The notes beneath the pieces were generated by a model, which had not been told where the DNA came from, made no database searches, and saw nothing but the letters and a program-made list of their open reading frames with translations. 60,015 nt of DNA from Planococcus chinensis (GTDB lineage Bacteria; Bacillota; Bacilli; Bacillales_A; Planococcaceae): the NCBI RefSeq assembly GCF_020071995.1, contig NZ_JABWTK010000016.1, positions 1 through 60,015 of the forward strand, in the 5' to 3' direction. The translations under genes and the position numbers were made by a program. Positions 34,163 through 43,463 of this stretch are shown here, in pieces. The first letter of the stretch is position 1; every line of letters starts with the position of its first letter.

Positions 34163-35797
34163 ATGAGCGTATTTATTGGAGGCGCCTGGCCGTATGCCAA
34201 CGGTTCGTTGCATTTGGGTCATATCGCGGCCTTGCTGCCGGGGGACATTTTGGCGAGGTATTACCGGTTAAAAGGCGAGCGGGTTTTGTATGTTTCAGGC
34301 AGTGACTGCAACGGAACGCCGATTTCGATCAGGGCCAATCAGGAAGGGAAAACAATCACAGAAATCGCCGATCACTACCATCAGGAATTTACGGAAAGTT
34401 TCTCAAGGCTCGGCTTCACCTACGATTTGTATACAAGGACAGATGGTGCGTTTCATCATGAAACGGTCCAACGGATTTTTTTGGACTTGATGGAAAACGG
34501 CCATATCTATAAGAAAGAAACCGACCAGATGTACTGTGAAACTGATCAGCGTTTTTTGCCTGACCGGTATGTAGAAGGGATTTGTCCGGTATGTGCCCAT
34601 CCGTCCCGCGGCGATCAATGCGACAATTGCTCAACCATTTTGGATCCGCTGGACTTACTGGAGCCGAAATGCAAGCTTTGCGGAAATGCGCCGACGGTGA
34701 AGAAAACGGAACAATTTTATTTTGCGTTAAGTGCTTTTCAAGGAGAACTTGAGGCCTATGTTAAAGAAGCAAAGGAGAGGGGTGCTTGGCGCGAAAACGC
34801 CATTCATTTGTCTGAACGCTACTTAAAAGAAGGGCTGTTGGACCGGGCAGTGTCCAGGGATTTGCCAAACGGCGTCCCTTTGCCGGTAGAGGGCTATAAA
34901 GATAAAAAGGTGTATGTCTGGATCGAAGCCGTTTCGGGCTATTATTCCGCAAGCCGGCAATGGGCTGCTGAAAATCACGAGAGCGATGAAGAATTCTGGC
35001 AAGGAGATGCAAAGGCTTATTATGTCCACGGCAAAGACAATATCCCATTCCATACGATCATTTGGCCGGCAATTCTAAAAGGCATTGGCGTCCAGGGCTT
35101 GCCGACTCATATCGTCTCCAACGAATACTTGACGCTTGAAAAACAGAAGCTGTCGACAAGCAAAAATTGGGCTGTGTGGGTGCCGGATATTTTGGATAGA
35201 TACAACCCGGATTCCATCCGCTATTTCTTAGCCATCAACGCGCCTGAAAACCGCGACACGGATTTTTCCTGGCGCGAATTTATTTACAGCCACAACGGCG
35301 AACTGCTCGGAGCCTATGGAAATTTCATCAACCGAACCTTGAAATTCATTGAGAAAAGCTACGAAGGAACCGTGCCAAAAGCGGAAGTGGATACAAGCAT
35401 AAAAAGAACAATCGAAGGGCTGTATGAAAGCGTCGGCCGAAAAATCGAGGAAGGCCATTTCAAAGAAGGCATTGAAGAAGTGTTCGCGTTCGTCCGCTTT
35501 GCCAATAAATATTTTGACGAAAAAGAACCGTGGAAAGAAATCAAAGAAAACCGGGCTTCGTGTGATCAAACGATTGCCACGTGCATGCTGATCATCGCGA
35601 ACCTCAGCCAGTTATTAAACCCGTTTTTGCCGTTCTCGACGGAAAAGGTAAAAGACATGCTGGCAATGAAAGAGTTGAACTGGGCGTTTGTAGCTTGTGA
35701 AACAAATACTGTATCAAACATCAAGCCGCTATTTGAACGCTATGATGTAAAACGAATCGAAGAAGAGGTCGACAAGCTGATTAAGGAATCGGAGTAA
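34163..35797 (+). CDS. metG: Methionyl-tRNA synthetase, short MetRS2 type
   Basis: The ATG at 34163 follows AGAGGAG. The 544-residue enzyme joins methionine to tRNA-Met. Class I signatures: HLGH (17-20) and KLSTS (329-333, variant of KMSKS). The connective peptide has three Cys pairs (CPVC, CDNC, CKLC) of the zinc-knuckle type, and the anticodon-binding domain contains [17 protein letters not shown]. It lacks the C-terminal tRNA-binding extension of housekeeping Bacillales MetRS (about 650 residues). The knuckle pattern ([17 protein letters not shown]) is that of the archaeal/Escherichia coli-like class called MetRS2, known as a second, inhibitor-resistant copy in some Firmicutes. A T-box controls it. 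Confidence 0.9.
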   Translation: MSVFIGGAWPYANGSLHLGHIAALLPGDILARYYRLKGERVLYVSGSDCNGTPISIRANQEGKTITEIADHYHQEFTESFSRLGFTYDLYTRTDGAFHHETVQRIFLDLMENGHIYKKETDQMYCETDQRFLPDRYVEGICPVCAHPSRGDQCDNCSTILDPLDLLEPKCKLCGNAPTVKKTEQFYFALSAFQGELEAYVKEAKERGAWRENAIHLSERYLKEGLLDRAVSRDLPNGVPLPVEGYKDKKVYVWIEAVSGYYSASRQWAAENHESDEEFWQGDAKAYYVHGKDNIPFHTIIWPAILKGIGVQGLPTHIVSNEYLTLEKQKLSTSKNWAVWVPDILDRYNPDSIRYFLAINAPENRDTDFSWREFIYSHNGELLGAYGNFINRTLKFIEKSYEGTVPKAEVDTSIKRTIEGLYESVGRKIEEGHFKEGIEEVFAFVRFANKYFDEKEPWKEIKENRASCDQTIATCMLIIANLSQLLNPFLPFSTEKVKDMLAMKELNWAFVACETNTVSNIKPLFERYDVKRIEEEVDKLIKESE

Positions 35798-35825
35798 ATA
35801 CCAATTCCAGCTCGTTTCCGAATGA

Positions 35826-35857
35826 GAAGAAATCCTTAGCCGGTTTCTTCTTTTTTT
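35826..35857 (+). terminator. Intrinsic terminator
   Basis: GAAGAAA (35826-35832) and TTTCTTC (35844-35850) followed by seven T residues. Confidence 0.7.
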
Positions 35858-36061
35858 ATACAGATTTTTTACATCAATCAGGGTACACGAGGAAAAGAGG
35901 TTATTTATGCAATTGTTTAATGAGTGATTGCAAAGTGGTATGGACTATTATCTGTAATTTTCAGAATATTAAACAGAACAAGTATTTATAAAGTATTTAA
36001 AATGATTATTTTCAATGGAGTGGATGGTGTTTTATGCAGGAGAATGAGAGGAGTGAGCAGG

Positions 36062-36490
36062 ATGGCGAACAAGCTGCAATCTTTATTTTCAGAAGTTTTG
36101 AGCACCACGGAAAAGTTTCTGGAGCAAACAGAAGCTTATGACCACCCCCTACTGACTTTGGTCCGAGCTGCTATGGAAGAGCAAAAAGAAAATCTGCAGA
36201 AGCTGTTGCCGGAATTGGGCAATGAAGAAGAAGCGAAACTTGCGGCGGTCAGAGAGGAAATCAGCATTGTCTACCATTGCCATGAAATTGCGAATCCTTT
36301 GTTCAGTGCTTGGGGCAGAGCCAATGACTGGATGGATCTTCCGTCAAAACCAGTGGCAAAAAAACTGGAGCCGCTTTTTCCAGAAATGAAAAAGAATTTA
36401 GAAGAAGCTGCGATGGAGCTTGAAACGATTTACGGGGAAGAAGAAATCAAGTTCGTGGTTCCAACTTTCTATATTCCGACAATACGATAG
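36062..36490 (+). CDS. Helical hypothetical protein paired with the molybdoenzyme
   Basis: The ATG at 36062 follows GAGGAGTGAGCAGG; the open frame reaches back to 35924 without support. The 142-residue product is almost all helical and acidic (LFSEVLSTTEKFLEQTEAYD, KLLPELGNEEEAKLAAVREE), with an HCH motif (VYHCHEIANPLFSAWGRAND) and a C-terminal strand VVPTFYIPTIR. It is not recognised as TorD/NarJ, but its size, helical make-up and place 12 bp before the molybdopterin oxidoreductase gene suggest an accessory protein or chaperone for that enzyme. Confidence 0.7.
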   Translation: MANKLQSLFSEVLSTTEKFLEQTEAYDHPLLTLVRAAMEEQKENLQKLLPELGNEEEAKLAAVREEISIVYHCHEIANPLFSAWGRANDWMDLPSKPVAKKLEPLFPEMKKNLEEAAMELETIYGEEEIKFVVPTFYIPTIR

Positions 36491-36502
36491 GGGGTTTTAG
36501 CA

Positions 36503-38929
36503 ATGGCATGGGAAGAGGAGCGCATCGACCAAAACATTTACAGCCAGGGAGAAGTCGATAAATGGGTTTACAGCACATGCAATATTTGCTCAGTAGGGTG
36601 TGGATGTTATATCGCTGTAAAAGACAAAAAAGTGGTCGGCATCAAAGGCAATGGCGACCATCCAATCAATCGGGGCCGACTCGGGCCAAAAGGCGAAAAC
36701 CAATGGTATGCCAATAACGCGCCGGACCGGCTGAAAACTCCGCTTATCCGAAACAAGGATGGAAATTTGGAGCCTGCTTCTTGGGACAAAGCCATGAATT
36801 TGATTGTTGAAAAAGCAAAGCAGACTTTGAAGGAAAAAGGAAGCAACAGCATCAGCATCTACTCGACAGGTCAAGGGTTTTTGGAAGATTATTATACGCT
36901 TGCCAAAATAGGGCGAGCAGGTCTGCAGACGCATTTGATGGACGCCAATACCCGCCTATGTACAGCGACTACAGAGTTTTGCCTCTTGCAGTCGTTTGGT
37001 GCAGATGGAACGCCGGCTTCTTTCGACGATATAGACGAAACAGAGACATTGATGTTGTTTGGACATAACCTTGCGGAAACAGGAACAGTGCTGTTTGAGC
37101 GGATTATGCAGCGCAAGAAAAAAACCGGCAAGCCCTATTTGATTGTCGTCGACCCGCGAAAGACACTGACGGCAAAAGAAGCAGACCTGCACCTTCAATT
37201 GTATCCGGGCTCTAATGTGGCATTGCTGAATGTATTGATCAGCGAAATAGTGAGAAACAAGCATATTGATACCCATTTTATCGCTGAACACACAATCGGG
37301 ATGGAGGAAATGGTTAAATCGCTCAAGGAATGGCCGCTTGAAAGGGCAGTTGAGGCAGCAGGGATTCCGCTCGAGACTTTACAGCGTGCAGCCGAACAGC
37401 TCGGAACGACCTCATCTTTAGTGACGACGACTTTGCAAGGAACGTACCAAAGTGCAGATGCGACTACTGCTTGTGTAGCCATTAACAATTTACATTTAAT
37501 CAGAGGCTTGATCGGCAAGCCGGGCAGCGGGCCACTCCATATGGCTGGCCAGCCCAGTTCTTCTGCAAACCGTACAGCCGGTGGTGTAGGGACGTATCCC
37601 GCACAACGAAACCATTCCAATCCCGATCATATCAAAGAAATAGCGGATTTATGGAATGTGGAAATGATGACATTGCCGGTCGGACCGGAAAAAGGGATTG
37701 AAGAGCATATTGCCATGATTGAAAAAGGAGAAATCGGCCTTTTTTGGAATATCGGAACGAATTCCATGGTCTCTCTCCCAAACCGACAGCGAGCAAAAAA
37801 AGCGATGGAAAAGACGTTTGTGGTTGTGCAGGACCCATTTCTTACTGAAACGACCGCCATTGCGGATGTCGTATTGCCTGCCGCTTTATGGGGAGAAAAG
37901 GAAGGGACGATGGAAAATGCAGACCGGACCATCAATCTGCTGCGAAAAGCTGTCGATCCGCCTGAAGGCGTAAAATCCGATTTTGACATTTTCCTCGATT
38001 TTGCAAAACGAATGGGCTTGGAAGACAAGGATGGCCATCCGCTTATTTCGTTTGCGACCCCGGAAGAATGTTTTGAAGAATTTAAACGCATTTCCAAGGG
38101 CCGGCCCTGTGACATGACAGGAATCACTTATGAAAGACTGGAAAAGCACAATGGTTTAAGATGGCCGGTTCCGGACGAAAACTCGCTCGGAACACCGCGG
38201 TTATATTCGGATTTTCAATTCCATACGCATGCAGATTATGCACAAAGCTATGGAAAGAATCAGTTTACCGGACGGGCGCTGACCCAAAAAGAATTTGCGG
38301 ATAAGAAAGCGGACGGCAAGGCGATATTGCACCCGACACATTTTTTGCCGCCGGCCGAACAGCCTACAAAAGACTATCCAATGTGGCTTACTACCGGCCG
38401 TTTGGTCTGGCACTGGCATACCCGCACCAAAACGGGGCGTTCGCCCATTTTGCACATGGCTGCCCAGCACGGTTACGTGGAAATCCATACCGAAGACGCC
38501 AAAGCCATGTCGATTGTCCAAGGCGAAATGGTGCGGATAACGTCACCCCGCGGCTGGATTGAAGTGCCGGCCCGGATTGGAGATGTGGTACAAAAAGGCT
38601 TGGTGTTTGTGCCTTTCCATTTTGGCAGCTGGGAAAAGAAAGAAGCGGCAAACGAGTTGACGGCCGATTTCGTCGATCCGCTTTCCAAGCAGCCGCAGTT
38701 CAAACAATCGGCCTGCAAGATTGAGAAGGTGCGAAAAGAGCATCGGATGGCTTCCGGAGAATCATTGGAGTATATCGCCGATCAATATGGCCTATCGGTG
38801 CAAGATTTAATACAAGCCAACCGGCTGACGTCCCCTTACCATATCCAAATGGGCGATACACTTGAAATTCCTTTGTCGATCGTAAATGTGCCGATTCAGC
38901 CTTATATGCCGTATCGTGGAAAAATTTAA
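36503..38929 (+). CDS. Molybdopterin oxidoreductase with C-terminal LysM domain
   Basis: The 808-residue protein has the full catalytic fold of the nitrate reductase/formate dehydrogenase family. The N-terminal cluster motif is Cys26-x2-Cys29-x3-Cys33, with extra Cys35, but the fourth ligand position is Gly61 (RGRLGPKG where CPKG is normal). A likely molybdenum ligand is Cys153 (NTRLCTATTEF). Further family segments are AGQPSSSANRTAGGVG, VVQDPFLTETTAIADVVLPA and the dinucleotide-binding C-terminal domain (WLTTGRLVWHWHTRTKTGRS). Residues about 746-791 are a LysM module (ASGESLEYIADQYGLSVQDL, then MGDTLEIPL). There is no Tat signal, so it should be cytoplasmic unless LysM and an unknown route put it at the wall. 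Substrate unknown. Confidence 0.87.
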   Translation: MAWEEERIDQNIYSQGEVDKWVYSTCNICSVGCGCYIAVKDKKVVGIKGNGDHPINRGRLGPKGENQWYANNAPDRLKTPLIRNKDGNLEPASWDKAMNLIVEKAKQTLKEKGSNSISIYSTGQGFLEDYYTLAKIGRAGLQTHLMDANTRLCTATTEFCLLQSFGADGTPASFDDIDETETLMLFGHNLAETGTVLFERIMQRKKKTGKPYLIVVDPRKTLTAKEADLHLQLYPGSNVALLNVLISEIVRNKHIDTHFIAEHTIGMEEMVKSLKEWPLERAVEAAGIPLETLQRAAEQLGTTSSLVTTTLQGTYQSADATTACVAINNLHLIRGLIGKPGSGPLHMAGQPSSSANRTAGGVGTYPAQRNHSNPDHIKEIADLWNVEMMTLPVGPEKGIEEHIAMIEKGEIGLFWNIGTNSMVSLPNRQRAKKAMEKTFVVVQDPFLTETTAIADVVLPAALWGEKEGTMENADRTINLLRKAVDPPEGVKSDFDIFLDFAKRMGLEDKDGHPLISFATPEECFEEFKRISKGRPCDMTGITYERLEKHNGLRWPVPDENSLGTPRLYSDFQFHTHADYAQSYGKNQFTGRALTQKEFADKKADGKAILHPTHFLPPAEQPTKDYPMWLTTGRLVWHWHTRTKTGRSPILHMAAQHGYVEIHTEDAKAMSIVQGEMVRITSPRGWIEVPARIGDVVQKGLVFVPFHFGSWEKKEAANELTADFVDPLSKQPQFKQSACKIEKVRKEHRMASGESLEYIADQYGLSVQDLIQANRLTSPYHIQMGDTLEIPLSIVNVPIQPYMPYRGKI

Positions 38930-39028
38930 AGCAGCAAATTTAGAAGGACCCCGTTCCAGATTTCTAGAAGCCAGCCATACTCCTGGCCCTCGAAGTATGC
39001 AGCTCATAAAGAGAATAGGTATTTATTA

Positions 39029-39068
39029 GATAAAGAGACAGCGGCAGTTATTTGTCGTTGTCTCTTCA
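39029..39068 (+). terminator. Hairpin after the molybdoenzyme gene
   Basis: AAAGAGACAGCGGCA pairs with TGTCGTTGTCTCTT with small bulges; the trailing T run is weak. The rest of 38930-39214 shows a TATAAT box near 39155 but no gene. Confidence 0.55.
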
Positions 39069-39214
39069 TTTGCAGAGCAGCAAAGCTTTTATCCCTCATT
39101 TGAATAAAATATTTCTGTTATTAATTTGACTATTCAAACATTATTAAGGCGAGTATAATGATTGAGAAGAGCCCGTTAATTATTGTATGTAATTAAAAAT
39201 GGGAGTTGGGACAA

Positions 39215-39439
39215 ATGAAAATACTGGTCATCATCTTTGCAACGATTGTACTCGCATTTTCCGCTTACGGTTTGCTGACAGGAAACACTGCAGGGATTTT
39301 GCCTTTTATGTTGCTAGGGCTCGTCATAATGTTCGTAGCGGCCGGAATTTCTGAATTCGGAAAACGAAAAGTAGATGGATTAATCAATTTTGTCCTTGCT
39401 GCCTCTATTCTAATAGCAGCTATTTATGCATTTCAATGA
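39215..39439 (+). CDS. DUF3953-like small membrane protein
   Basis: The 74-residue product (ATG 39215, GGGAG ten nt upstream; TTG 39206 is possible) has two or three membrane helices separated by SEFGKRKVDG. This matches the DUF3953 layout of small Bacillales membrane proteins with no known function. It is monocistronic with its own terminator. Confidence 0.7.
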   Translation: MKILVIIFATIVLAFSAYGLLTGNTAGILPFMLLGLVIMFVAAGISEFGKRKVDGLINFVLAASILIAAIYAFQ

Positions 39440-39474
39440 TACTGAAAAAGGTAGTCTTAAAATACAACGAAATG

Positions 39475-39503
39475 AAAAGGATAGCATCTGCTATCCTTTT
39501 TTT
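39475..39503. terminator. Intrinsic terminator
   Basis: AAAAGGATAGCA (39475-39486) and TGCTATCCTTTT (39489-39500) with a two-base centre and T run; it also suits the convergent hydrolase gene. Confidence 0.8.
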
Positions 39504-39523
39504 GTGGCTTATAATTGATGCAA

Positions 39524-40165
39524 TTAAAACTGATTGATCTCTTCCATGATTGTTTTCAACGTATCAATCGATTTAAAAGGATCGCCTTTATATTCCATGC
39601 TGTGGTCCACATTGGGGAAGAGCCGGGAAACCAGATTCGGGTTTTCCATCAACAAATTATATCGTTCCTCAGAATAGCAATAATCGTTGTCGCCTATAAA
39701 AGACAAGCCTTTGTTGGTACTCCGGACTATTGTATTCAATACATCATCCCGGTGGATTAAAGGCGTCAGCCAAACCACTTTAGCATCTTTAAAAGCAGCT
39801 CTTTCCAGTTCGGTGCACAATGCAATTGTTCCAAGTGATTTGCCGATTAAATAAAATTCTTTATAAGCCCCATCTTTCAGCACTTCATCAATAACGGTCT
39901 TCACATCCAGTTTGATCGCCGTACTCAGTTCGTCCATATCAAAATTGTCATAATCCGAATCGTTGTATCGGTAGTTGACGTTCAGAACATCCCATCCTTT
40001 TTTCAGCATGATTTCTTCTGTGTAGTGGAACAAGGGTCTTTGTGTCGTATACCCGGCGCCGGGTAAGAATATAGCCAGTTTATTTGATTGTTCTTCATGC
40101 GTGATAAGTGAATAAGGTATATCTAAATCCTTATAACCTGTAATTGTTTCTTTTTGCATATTCAT
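39524..40165 (-). CDS. Alpha/beta hydrolase
   Basis: The 213-residue cytoplasmic protein has a nucleophile elbow IGKSLGTIALC (G-x-S-x-G), an oxyanion strand LAIFLPGAGYTTQRPLFHYT and a C-terminal histidine in PNVDHSMEYKGD. This is the small alpha/beta hydrolase group without a lid domain; the substrate is unknown. The ATG follows AAAGGAGG. It is 70 bp downstream of the ccdA-like gene on the same strand. Confidence 0.82.
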   Translation of the reverse strand: MNMQKETITGYKDLDIPYSLITHEEQSNKLAIFLPGAGYTTQRPLFHYTEEIMLKKGWDVLNVNYRYNDSDYDNFDMDELSTAIKLDVKTVIDEVLKDGAYKEFYLIGKSLGTIALCTELERAAFKDAKVVWLTPLIHRDDVLNTIVRSTNKGLSFIGDNDYCYSEERYNLLMENPNLVSRLFPNVDHSMEYKGDPFKSIDTLKTIMEEINQF

Positions 40166-40235
40166 TAAATGTACCTCCTTTTTCCAATTAGGTTTAAATA
40201 AGAAGAGACTCCATAAAGCTTTGGAGGTCGGCAGT

Positions 40236-40922
40236 CTAGATGTTCAAATAATACATTTTGTCGAAGTAAATTATGATGCCTAAAAGGACAATGATGGCGC
40301 CGCCAAATCTCATCAGTCCGGCCGAGTATTTCAAGATGAATTTCGTCTTTCCGATAATGAACGCCATGATGATAAACGGCACACAGAAGTCGAGCGAATA
40401 GGCGGTTACCACTGCAATCGTATGAGCAGGATTGACTAAGCTTCCATACGTGATGATGGCACCGAAGATCGGTCCGATGCAAGGCGTCCATCCGGCCGAA
40501 AAGATGAAGCCGACCACAAACGAATTCAAGTAAGTGGCGGATTTCTTTTGGTAATTGAGCCGTTTTTCACGGAACATAAATTCAGGTTTGATAATGCCCA
40601 TTAAGAACAAGCCCATGAAAACCAGGAAAATGCCGCCAAGCATTTGGATCAAGGTTTGGTTCGTCCGGAATAAGCCGCCAATTGTGCTTAACGAAAAACC
40701 AAGTATGTAGTAGATGACGGAGAAGCCTAACGAAAAGAAAATCGAGTGAACTAAGATTTTCTTCCTGAAAGAAGCCTGCTTGTTTTCCTTTAGCTCGTTT
40801 ACGGAGACACCGGTTATGTACGAAATAAAAGAAGGATATAAAGGCAAACAACAGGGAGAGACAAATGCCAAAAATCCTCCAGCCAATGCAATGAATATTG
40901 TAATGTTTTCCAAGTTCAACAC
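40236..40922 (-). CDS. ccdA: CcdA-family thiol-disulfide transmembrane protein
   Basis: The 228-residue protein has six membrane helices with the CcdA cysteines in SPCCLPLYPSF (helix 1) and GWTPCIGPIFGA (helix 4). CcdA carries reducing equivalents across the membrane to thioredoxin-like proteins for cytochrome c and spore maturation. The start is uncertain among GTG 40922, TTG 40919 and TTG 40913 because the ribosome binding site GAGG sits very close. No thioredoxin-like partner is adjacent; a MerR regulator is divergent. Confidence 0.88.
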   Translation of the reverse strand: MLNLENITIFIALAGGFLAFVSPCCLPLYPSFISYITGVSVNELKENKQASFRKKILVHSIFFSLGFSVIYYILGFSLSTIGGLFRTNQTLIQMLGGIFLVFMGLFLMGIIKPEFMFREKRLNYQKKSATYLNSFVVGFIFSAGWTPCIGPIFGAIITYGSLVNPAHTIAVVTAYSLDFCVPFIIMAFIIGKTKFILKYSAGLMRFGGAIIVLLGIIIYFDKMYYLNI

Positions 40923-41053
40923 CTCAACAATATTCTAGCACAATAACATAACTTTTATTTCCATATTTCCCATTAAATATTACAATTAAGAGGACAACCA
41001 TTTTGAATGAAAAAATGTGGATCTGCCATTATTTCTGACCAAGGAGGAGTAAA

Positions 41054-41797
41054 ATGATTTCAAAAGAACAACCCGCTTATTTGTCTACTGGAGAATTATC
41101 CAAGCTATTGAACGTTTCCGTTCGGACCATCCGCTATTACGATCAGATTGGTTTAGTGGAACCTTCCAAAAAAGAGGCAGGCGGAAAACGGCTTTATTCC
41201 AAAGAAGATATCCTGAATCTGCAAAAAATTCTCTTGCTTAAATCGTTGAACCTGTCCCTGGAAGACAGCCGGCAAATCCTTGCAGAGCAGTCGATGGCGG
41301 CGGTGTTGCTGGCACATAAGGCAATTCTAAAAGAAGAAATCGAAAGGTTCCATGCCTCGTTGAAGCACACACAGTCGCTGCTAAATATTCTGGACCTGCA
41401 GGAGAGCCTGCACTGGGAGGATTTGGTTGCACTGGTCGCGGGTGCTGAAAAAGAAAAAGAGTGGAGCCGTTATTTTTCCAAGGAGCAGCAAACCACTTTG
41501 AAAAGCCAGCTGCCAAAACTGGAGAGTGATGACGCCGCAACGAAAAAATGGATCAATTTGATCAAGCGGATTGAGCTGTGCCTGGAGAAAGGGATTTCTC
41601 CCCATTCACCTGAAGGGCTGCTCATTTCAGAAGACGCAGAACTGTTATCCGATGAAACATTTGGCAGCCCGGAACTTGAGGAAGCATTTTGGGAAGTCCG
41701 GAAATCATCAGAAGCTTCCGAGGAACTCGGACTGTATCCGATCGAACCGGCTGTCATAGATTTTTTGGAAAGCGCAAGCAGAAAAGAAACATTCTAA
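41054..41797 (+). CDS. MerR-family regulator with TipA-like C-terminal region
   Basis: The 247-residue protein has a MerR HTH at residues 9-77 (LSTGELSKLLNVSVRTIRYY DQIGL, then KRLYSKEDILNLQKILLLKS) and a coiled-coil dimer helix near 95-125. The C-terminal half of about 120 helical residues is Glu/Leu-rich and similar in size to the TipAS ligand-binding domain. MerR proteins twist spacer-stretched promoters. Its targets may be the divergent ccdA-like gene or itself. Ribosome binding site AAGGAGGAG. Confidence 0.85.
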   Translation: MISKEQPAYLSTGELSKLLNVSVRTIRYYDQIGLVEPSKKEAGGKRLYSKEDILNLQKILLLKSLNLSLEDSRQILAEQSMAAVLLAHKAILKEEIERFHASLKHTQSLLNILDLQESLHWEDLVALVAGAEKEKEWSRYFSKEQQTTLKSQLPKLESDDAATKKWINLIKRIELCLEKGISPHSPEGLLISEDAELLSDETFGSPELEEAFWEVRKSSEASEELGLYPIEPAVIDFLESASRKETF

Positions 41798-41832
41798 AAA
41801 GGAACCAGTCGATTATTGGGACTCTAAGCAGC

Positions 41833-42531
41833 TTAAGCCATTGCTGTAAGGGTTACGGCGATGCCATTAAAAACTCCATGGATAATAATGCTTGGGATGA
41901 CAGAGCCCGTTTTTTGGTAGACCCAGGCGAAAACAAGGCCGGATACGAAATTGACCGGCAAAGTGTTATAGGTCGGGATGTGGACAATTGTGAAAATAAC
42001 GGAACTGAGCAGCATGCCCGATAAAATGCCGCAGCGGCTTTGGAAGAACCGGTAAAGAAACCCGCGGTAAAAAATCTCTTCGTATACCGGTGAAATGATG
42101 GCTGCGGAAACAAATGCGATGATGAAATGGAGAACGCTCATGTCCGTTTGGAGGCTTTCGGTCTTGCTGTTGTCGGAACCAATCCCTATAAAAGACATGA
42201 CGACCATCAATCCAACACTGACTAAGACTAAGATAAATGTCCAACCGGCGATGAGCTTCCAGTATCCCGGCGAAAAGGAACGGACTCCGACAGCTGCCCA
42301 AGTCTGTTTTCTGGGTTTTAAGACGATAAAGAAAAGTGCAGCCATAAAAATAAGGGACATGATTAAGCCGATGGATGTGCCGGCATAAAGTTCATTTTGG
42401 AAAAAATCTCGCAGTCCATTAAATAACTTGTATTCAATAAGAAATGGAACAATCACCAATACCAGGAACAGCAAACCCAATAGATCCCGCCAATTCCAAT
42501 CTGTGTTTTTCTCATATGTTTCAGTTGCCAA
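41833..42531 (-). CDS. CPBP-family intramembrane metalloprotease
   Basis: The 232-residue protein has about seven membrane helices and the CPBP/Abi motifs: EEIFYRGFLY (EExxxR), FTIVHIPTYN and SIIIHGVFN, which supply the glutamates and histidines of the metal site. Family members are Rce1-like proteases, several involved in bacteriocin self-immunity. It is convergent with the merR gene. The ATG sits close to an AGGGAT ribosome binding site. Confidence 0.88.
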   Translation of the reverse strand: MATETYEKNTDWNWRDLLGLLFLVLVIVPFLIEYKLFNGLRDFFQNELYAGTSIGLIMSLIFMAALFFIVLKPRKQTWAAVGVRSFSPGYWKLIAGWTFILVLVSVGLMVVMSFIGIGSDNSKTESLQTDMSVLHFIIAFVSAAIISPVYEEIFYRGFLYRFFQSRCGILSGMLLSSVIFTIVHIPTYNTLPVNFVSGLVFAWVYQKTGSVIPSIIIHGVFNGIAVTLTAMA

Positions 42532-42571
42532 TCTAATCCCTCCAACTTAGTTTGTTATTTATAGCCTAATT

Positions 42572-42588
42572 GGTGACGTAAGGTCACC
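42572..42588. promoter_or_regulatory. Inverted repeat upstream of the CPBP gene
   Basis: GGTGAC-GTAAG-GTCACC is a perfect 6-bp inverted repeat 41 nt upstream of the CPBP start, possibly an operator. The rest of the 238-bp gap 42532-42769 shows no gene. Confidence 0.35.
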
Positions 42589-42769
42589 TGCAAGTATTTT
42601 ATTTAAAAATCAGAGAGGAATAAGAAAAAACAATAGTAAATTGACTTACAGAAGGTTCGGTGGTAATCTTATTTTAATTAAAGACAATAAAACTCTTTAA
42701 TATCTTTTTTAAAACAGCCAAGTGAACGAATAACGCCGTTTTTACAAAATGGCAAAGAGGAGGAAATGA

Positions 42770-43360
42770 ATGATGGCACACGAACACAATCACACTCATG
42801 GACAGCACCACCACAAAGGGAAAATATCTTATTTAGATAGCCCGAAAAGAAGAGCGGAATTGCCGCCGGAAAAACTATTGAACTTAATTCCGATAAAACA
42901 GAATGCCGCTATATTGGATTTTGGGGCTGGCACTGGTTATTTCTCCATTCCAGCAGCTAAACTCATAGAGGGGCCAGTATATTCATTAGATCTGGATGAC
43001 AGCATGCTCGAAATGATTCGTTCAAAGGCGTTGAAGGAAAATCTTTCAAACGTCATAACGGTTCAAGGGCTTCATGATGAAATCCCATTGCCGGACAAAA
43101 CAATCGATGTTGTTATCGCTTCATTGGTCCTGCATGAAATCCAGCCTTTACTGCCAACTTTGATGCAATTGAAGGATGTGCTGAAAGAAGATGGCTACTT
43201 GGTTTGTGTGGAACTGGAACTTAAAGGCGGCTCAAATCGAAATGCTCCAAGGATTAATTTGGCCGGAATGGAACAGGCGCTAACGGATGCCGGACTTCGG
43301 ATTACGGAGAAACACTTTCCGTCGGACTCTTTGTATATCCTGATTGCACAAAAAGCTTAA
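42770..43360 (+). CDS. Class I SAM-dependent methyltransferase with His-rich N-terminus
   Basis: The 196-residue protein (ATG 42770 or 42773 after AGAGGAGG) begins with a His-rich segment (HEHNHTHGQHHHKG) that could bind metal. The methyltransferase fold follows: motif I ILDFGAGTGYFSIPA, acidic loop SLDLDDSMLEMI, and VVIASLVLHEIQPLLPTL. It transfers a methyl group from S-adenosylmethionine; the acceptor is unknown. The His-rich tail is unusual for the family and hints at metal or metalloid sensing or methylation. Confidence 0.87.
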   Translation: MMAHEHNHTHGQHHHKGKISYLDSPKRRAELPPEKLLNLIPIKQNAAILDFGAGTGYFSIPAAKLIEGPVYSLDLDDSMLEMIRSKALKENLSNVITVQGLHDEIPLPDKTIDVVIASLVLHEIQPLLPTLMQLKDVLKEDGYLVCVELELKGGSNRNAPRINLAGMEQALTDAGLRITEKHFPSDSLYILIAQKA

Positions 43361-43463
43361 AAATTTTTGTTTGTATTAAGGACTTAAAGTGTCTGTAAAG
43401 GGTTTGATTAAAAGGAAGTTGGCCAAAAAGAGCTGAAGAAGTTGTATGCAGTTTAAAAATAAA

